Part shown: piece by piece, positions 59,170-64,000 of the stretch
How positions within the stretch are numbered: position 1 is the stretch's first letter
Layout: each line of letters opens with the position of its first letter
Origin: Aphrophora alni
Taxonomy: Eukaryota; Arthropoda; Insecta; Hemiptera; Aphrophoridae
Reading direction: 5' to 3'
DNA: 64,000 bases
Assembly (NCBI GenBank): GCA_963513935.1
Contig: OY740774.1
Span: 24,447,949 to 24,511,948, forward strand
Made by a program: the position numbers and the translations under genes
Notes under the pieces: generated by a model
What the model was told of the DNA's origin: nothing
Database searches by the model: none
Seen by the model: only the letters and a program-made list of their open reading frames with translations

Positions 59170-60080
59170 TAGCTGTTTTGAGTATTTACCAATAGTTCCC
59201 CCATTGAAATATCTAGAAGTTGGATATAAAAATGTAGAATAAAGATATCCCATCGAGGAGAATACCTAATTGCTACCTATAGGGAGCTCAGGATGTCCGA
59301 GTGTAGATAAGACAAACACTACATATCAGAACCTCAGTATCTCCAAACATGGGCAGGACCTTTACCGATATCTATAGGGAGCTCGAGACATCCAAGCAAA
59401 GGCAAGACACTAACTATAGGAAATTTGAGATATCCGAAGGAGGACAGGATTTTAATGCTACCTATAGGGAGTTTAATAACTCCCTGTGAGGGCAACACCT
59501 AATTCCATTGAATAATGGTAGGACCTAACATCTATCTATTGGATATTGGGAAGTATGAGCGAGGACAAAACATAAATGTTATCTTTAGAAGCCTTAAGAT
59601 GTCTGATTGAGGACTGGACCTAAATGTTACCTATAAGGATTTTGGGATGTTCAAGCGAAGGCAACATCTAATCACAGAGAAAGATGACAGGACTTAACCA
59701 TTATCAATGCAGCTCAAGATCTCCAACAAGTAAATGCAATACCTAAATTAAAGGGAGTGATCCCAGGTCCTAAATGACAAGGAGCTTGGCTAGGAATTAT
59801 TTTACCCATATGGAAATCTGGATGTCCCAGCGAGGGCAACATTTAATCACTATACAGAGTTTGGGATGTCGGAGCGTGGTAGTATATAAATGCTATATAT
59901 AAGGAGCTTGGGACATCTGAGTTAATGTAGAACCTAATCATAATTAATAGGTAGCTTACTACTCCGAGCAAGAGCAAGATGTAATTGTTACTATAGGGAG
60001 CTCGGGATGTTCCCAGCAAGAGTAAGACCTAATCATTGCATATCAAAAGCTGTGGTTGTCCTAGCATAAGTTACATAATA
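59170..60080. repeat. Degenerate minisatellite, ~50-60 bp unit
   Basis: Recurring blocks GGGAGCTCGGGATGTCCGAG, then GCAAGACCTAAT(C/T), then GCTACCTATAGGGAGCTC, strongly diverged over about 900 bp (59285, 59378, 59466, 59630, 59860, 59996 and others). No coding potential. Confidence 0.8.
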
Positions 60081-60379
60081 TATGAAACTTGCTATGTTAA
60101 ATGGTGAAGTTAAAACAAGTCTTCGTTGCATTCGGTCAATTATTTCAGATACATGATCATTTATTTATAGGACATAATATCATTCTTCATTATTGTTCAT
60201 TAATCATTCTCCATTTTGTGGACATAAAATGCCAATATCTGATTGTAGCTCAATTTACTAAGGATGTATCACCTCGTCTCTTTAACAATTATAACTTCTA
60301 AAATAAATTTAAAAAATAGTTTAAAAATTAGGACATATTATATTTTTTATTAATGATGAAATATTATTTCGAAGCTTCG

Positions 60380-60790
60380 AAGCCATACTATAGGAGTATA
60401 CATTTTCTTGGCATGAACAAGTTTTAATTACTGATCATGATAGCCATAAAATACAGTTAGTAATAACTATATCTTGGACAATAAATTAATTTACTTTACA
60501 AAATCCTCATTTTATTAGCAAAATATAAATTATTTATTATTATGATTTAAAAAATGCATATCATCAAATACTCATTCATGAAGATGAAAGATGTTATTCA
60601 ACTTTTGAAGCGGAGGGTTACTCTATCAATTCTGGAGTTATTAATGGAGTGGCTTGTTTCCAAAGATTTATTGATATCATAATATTGAATGAAATGTATA
60701 CCAAGTAGTTTCATACTTTGGTGATGTATCAATTTGCTTAGATTCTAAAGCAGATCATGATATTAATATGAAAAAGTTTTTATTTTCAAA
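60380..60790 (+). pseudogene. LTR-type (Gypsy-like) reverse transcriptase relic
   Basis: HDSHKIQLVITISWTIN (standing for a LxxDYxxIN block), FTLQNPHFISKI, DLKNAYHQILIHEDERCYST (motif A region), FEAEG, then GVINGVACFQRFIDIII (motif B) and a YFGDVSICLDSKADHDINMK block, where the YxDD box has become YFGDV. Several frameshifts. No flanking LTRs seen. Confidence 0.75.
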
Positions 60791-61122
60791 CTAAAATGTA
60801 TACATAACCTTTTACACTAAACAAACAAGTTAATAGATGCTATCATTGTACTTACCCAGCCCAACATTCTGTGTAAATATAAACATATCCTCTAAAAGTT
60901 ATGCCTAAATGCATACAAAAAAACAAGAAGAACTTATGACAAATGCCAAAACCATGTGTTCCAGAATCATCTCAAGACTGTTACATTTATAAGTACTAAG
61001 GCTGTAATGTAAATGAAGTGAAACTAGTTACAAAAAGTCTAAAATTCAATTTTAACCTAGCATACAGGAGCTATAATGTTAAATATGGCCTAATATGCTG
61101 TTAAAACTTTTCGTTGTAAGTA

Positions 61123-61127
<5 letters not shown>

Positions 61128-61170
<43 letters not shown>
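61128..61170. repeat. (TA)n microsatellite
   Basis: About 21 uninterrupted TA units. Confidence 0.97.
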
Positions 61171-61173
<3 letters not shown>

Positions 61174-62429
61174 TGTTATAATTTTTACTTCTATCTAATG
61201 GTTATTTGATGCAAATACTTCCTCAATTATTATGTTATAAAATTATACTTTGTAATATTGACAACATAACCATAGTTCCACAAAAAGTATAGAATATCGT
61301 TCAAAGTTATTTTACTCAAACAACGAACCCATAAAATGGCTTTCTAATACAGTAGTCCCTCATTGATAGTTAACTTTTAAAAGTGACATGGTTTGTCCAT
61401 CACTTTATGTCTAAAAGCATTGTAGAAAAAATATTATGTTACTACCCTCTTATTCTGAGAAGAGATCAATCAAAATATAAAAAATAAACTGTTACTCAAT
61501 AAATAATTTAACAGATTAGCTCTATACCTGCTCTATTCAGATTGGTCTGCATACACTTAAACACAACATATCTTTAGATCTCTGTTTATATTCTAATGCA
61601 CATGATCAAACATACTTTTGTTATATTTTTAATAAGTGGACTATACCCATTTTTGAACGCATAAACAGATAATTAGGGCTCTGTATATGAAAAAGTAATT
61701 TAAAATAAGCCATCAGGTGTAAGATTTCCAATAAAGCCAGTCATATTCAACCCATTATTTACATCAGTCATTCATATTTACAGTCACACCAATGTCATTT
61801 TTATCACAAGTTATTCCTATTTACAACACACATCATTATCACTTTAAATATCACCTTCACATTTTAAATAATATTATATCACGATCGCAAAACAAGCTCG
61901 ACCATTTTGATGCCATCTTAAAAACACAACCACTTGTGTGCCATTATTGTATAGTAAAAAAAAAAAGAAAAAGTTTGAAATGTCTTTCTATGGATATGTC
62001 GAGAAGATAATGTGAACAGCATAATAATAAAAAACAGCATTTTATGTAACCAGGTGAAGAGCAAGATAAAGCTGGGACATAGTCCAGACAGAGAAAACCT
62101 TGTGACAGATCATGCAGGAGCCCTGGTTGGGGTATTGTGTAAGAGAAGGAGGGAATTACCTTACAAAAACCTTCTTAGTTAGTTTATTATAGGATTCTCT
62201 TGCACCCATCGTCTTTTTCTGCTGTCTAATCAAAACTGAAATAAGCATGAAAAGAGGCATGCTGCATTCAACTGCTTGCCGATTGCTGCACCTGGAACAT
62301 AGAAAGTATAAAGGAATTGTAAGCGACATCTCTCCTGAACTGCAAATAGTCTTGTCAAATACATCCATGCTGTGAGTACCACTTCTGAAACAGATCTGAT
62401 AGGAATAGCAATTAGGAAAGTCGCAATAC
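61171..62429. other. Mostly AT-rich; 62040-62400 unassigned
   Basis: 61171-62040 shows nothing beyond AT-rich DNA. 62040-62400 is GC-richer and lies directly downstream (in - strand sense) of an RT relic, so it may be that element's 3' end. The 70-residue - strand frame at 62156-62368 has no motif I recognise. Confidence 0.4.
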
Positions 62430-62880
62430 TAAGGATGTGATTGATATTACAGGACCAGCTGGGGTCAATGTCTGTTGTGGGTTAGGGACAGCAGTCTTCT
62501 GTGTTTATCAGATGTTGTGTTGTATCTGCCAACTGAGGAAATTAGTGTAGATGTAACTGTGAGTGAGCTTGTACAGGTTTTAATGCTAGATGTTGGATGT
62601 GTTGTTTGAGAAAAGGCATATTCATGTCTTTGTGTATCCTTCTAAGTTCGATTGTTGCTTTAGTCACTATATCTCAAAACTTTGTTTTAGAATATTTGTT
62701 TCATGACCCCAGACGAGACCTGCGTTTGTAAAGATACTCAGAGAATCAATTTTTGTTTGCCAATAGATATAACTAGAAGAGTTTTATGTTTGCTCTTTTT
62801 AGAGTGTGGTTTATATGGGCTGACCATATCAGTTTCTTTTCTAATAGGTGTCACCATTGTAGGAGCATGTTCATAGACCC
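62430..62880 (-). pseudogene. Non-LTR reverse transcriptase, C-terminal relic (reverse)
   Basis: - strand: LEKKLIWSAHINHTLKRANI (LDKKLTWxxHI block), LYLLANKN, then shifted LVWGHETNIL, TTIELRRIHKDMNMPFLKQH-type sequence and IQHLALKPVQAHSQLHL. This follows the order of a Jockey-like RT thumb and tail. Stops and frameshifts. Confidence 0.7.
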
Positions 62881-64000
62881 TAGTGATAGACTTCAAATTA
62901 CAAATATGTTTAAAGATGCATAGTCCCAGGGGTAAATAATTCTAATATATTCCTCATTGTTAAAATTTTAATTGTAAAAACCCACAATATTAAGTCATAT
63001 TTGTTTGTTTGAAATCAGCATCAACAAATGAGAGAAAACATTTTCTACAATAATTAATTTATTTTAAACAAGATGAAATTTTATTAGGTAAGTCATCATC
63101 TTCACATGTGTACAATTTTTGTTACATGGAACCAAAGGTGATCATGCCTCTGAGTCCAATACCATAATAATGTACAGATTCAAATACGGCTTTTGGCCAA
63201 TGCAGTACATTCAATGCCTTGATGAGGTGGACAATTAGGATCTCTAAAACCATAAAAAATTTAACCATTTCTAGTTAGGAATTTTAACAGTTCTGAATAA
63301 CTACATCTGTATGGTACTATTTATTCTAAACAGCAGTACGTTCCGGGACATCTAACAATCGTGTTGACTCATGAGTCACGTTTTAAATTAATTTAATAAA
63401 TATTAGTTTTAAATCAGTGTTTGTGTTTTTATTAATGTGCAACTATGTTGGTTTTTTGAGTGTTCCATGACAACAGAGGATCTTCTCCAATAATAAACTT
63501 GATAATGGCTGAATAGCTGAAACGGCCGTCGTATAAAAAAACGACCAAACAGAATATTGTGGACGGTAAGTCTTACATTTATTTATTATTTAATATATCA
63601 ATATTCGGAATGGCAAATAACAAATCTTATAATGTATACTTAAGCTATCCACCAGAATGTATAAATTATTTCTACTGTATACAGAATGTTCCAAAAAACT
63701 GGAAGTGTTATATTTTAAATATGAATATATTTACTGCTTCTTCTTCTTTGTAATAAATCAGTACTAATCAAGAGCTTTCATAATCCGTCAAAAATGGCCT
63801 TAAGAGCCCTAAAAGCTATAAATAAATAGTTTAAAACAGTTAACTATGGTTATGTATTTTAAATTTTTTTCAAAATATAAATTAAGATTGGTTTTCCTTC
63901 TGTATATGAACAAAAACAAAACTATCGTATAATTTTTTTTAAGCAATCAAAACTGAACAATTTTACTCATTCAGAAAAACTATTTGTGTTTATTGTGTTC
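62881..64000. other. AT-rich stretch, nothing firm
   Basis: CAGAATGTTCCAAAAAACTG near 63681 resembles a mariner-type terminus. GTAAGTCATCATCTTCA near 63089 recalls a sequence at about 8294. Neither is enough to define an element. No gene supported. Confidence 0.4.

Noticed and set aside
63100..63270. - strand FRDPNCPPHQGIECTALAKS, considered as a chitin-binding exon
   Set aside because: Too short, interrupted by stops, and no splice sites in phase.
63559..63753. Frame with CINYFYCIQN, considered as a chitin-binding domain
   Set aside because: Cys spacing does not fit the domain, there is no signal peptide, and it overlaps a mariner-terminus-like sequence.

Overview
This 64 kb window is AT-rich, intron-rich, transposon-laden DNA from an arthropod, almost certainly an insect. 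Two host loci can be recognised. The first, on the + strand, is the 3' end of a La-related protein 1 (LARP1) gene: five coding exons between 504 and 16612, carrying the DM15 cap-binding repeats and a basic, Ser-rich tail. The second, on the - strand at 40712-41071, is one coding exon of an FGL-amide (type A) allatostatin precursor. An FGL-amide neuropeptide gene together with Penelope, Jockey-like, mariner, hAT and piggyBac relics fits an insect. A hemipteran is my guess only.

Layout. 1-16612: LARP1 exons separated by introns of 6.1, 2.0, 6.3 and 0.9 kb. The introns hold a pogo/Tigger-like MITE (1014-1751), a long-hairpin repeat (1773-2130), a Jockey-like reverse transcriptase relic with a 200-bp insert (3237-5230), two Penelope/GIY-YIG endonuclease tails meeting head-on (5412-6115), a foldback repeat (7243-7800) with a half copy (12817-13030), and another non-LTR relic (14250-14930). 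16613-25306: LARP1 3' UTR, then AT-rich DNA with a SINE-like repeat. 25307-36005: a three-level transposon nest, the most striking structure in the window. The host is a ~0.9 kb deleted mariner-type element (TIRs, TA target duplication). It contains a rearranged Gypsy-type retroelement (25884-29800), bordered by a 45-bp exact duplication, and a 5.85 kb second IS630/Tc1-type element (29896-35747). The transposase of that inner element is split by ~3.2 kb of ACTCTY hexamer satellite. 36008-40135: retrotransposon relics, including a gag-to-endonuclease internal deletion. 40712-41071: allatostatin exon. 42245-42818: hAT MITE with a perfect 8-bp duplication. 43442-47846: decayed mariner-type element with ~450-bp terminal inverted repeats and an internal minisatellite. 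50870-53593: reverse transcriptase and piggyBac pieces. 54510-55960: a reverse-strand reverse transcriptase relic. 58340-60080: two old, degenerate minisatellites. 60380-60790 and 62430-62880: further reverse transcriptase relics.

The two host genes are convergent and nothing indicates that they work together. No recognised transposon gene is intact: all show stops, frameshifts, deletions or lost catalytic residues. I see no bacterial-type operon, CRISPR array, rRNA or tRNA gene. I did not find a convincing new biological system. The novelty here is structural, in how the mobile elements are nested, fused and expanded.
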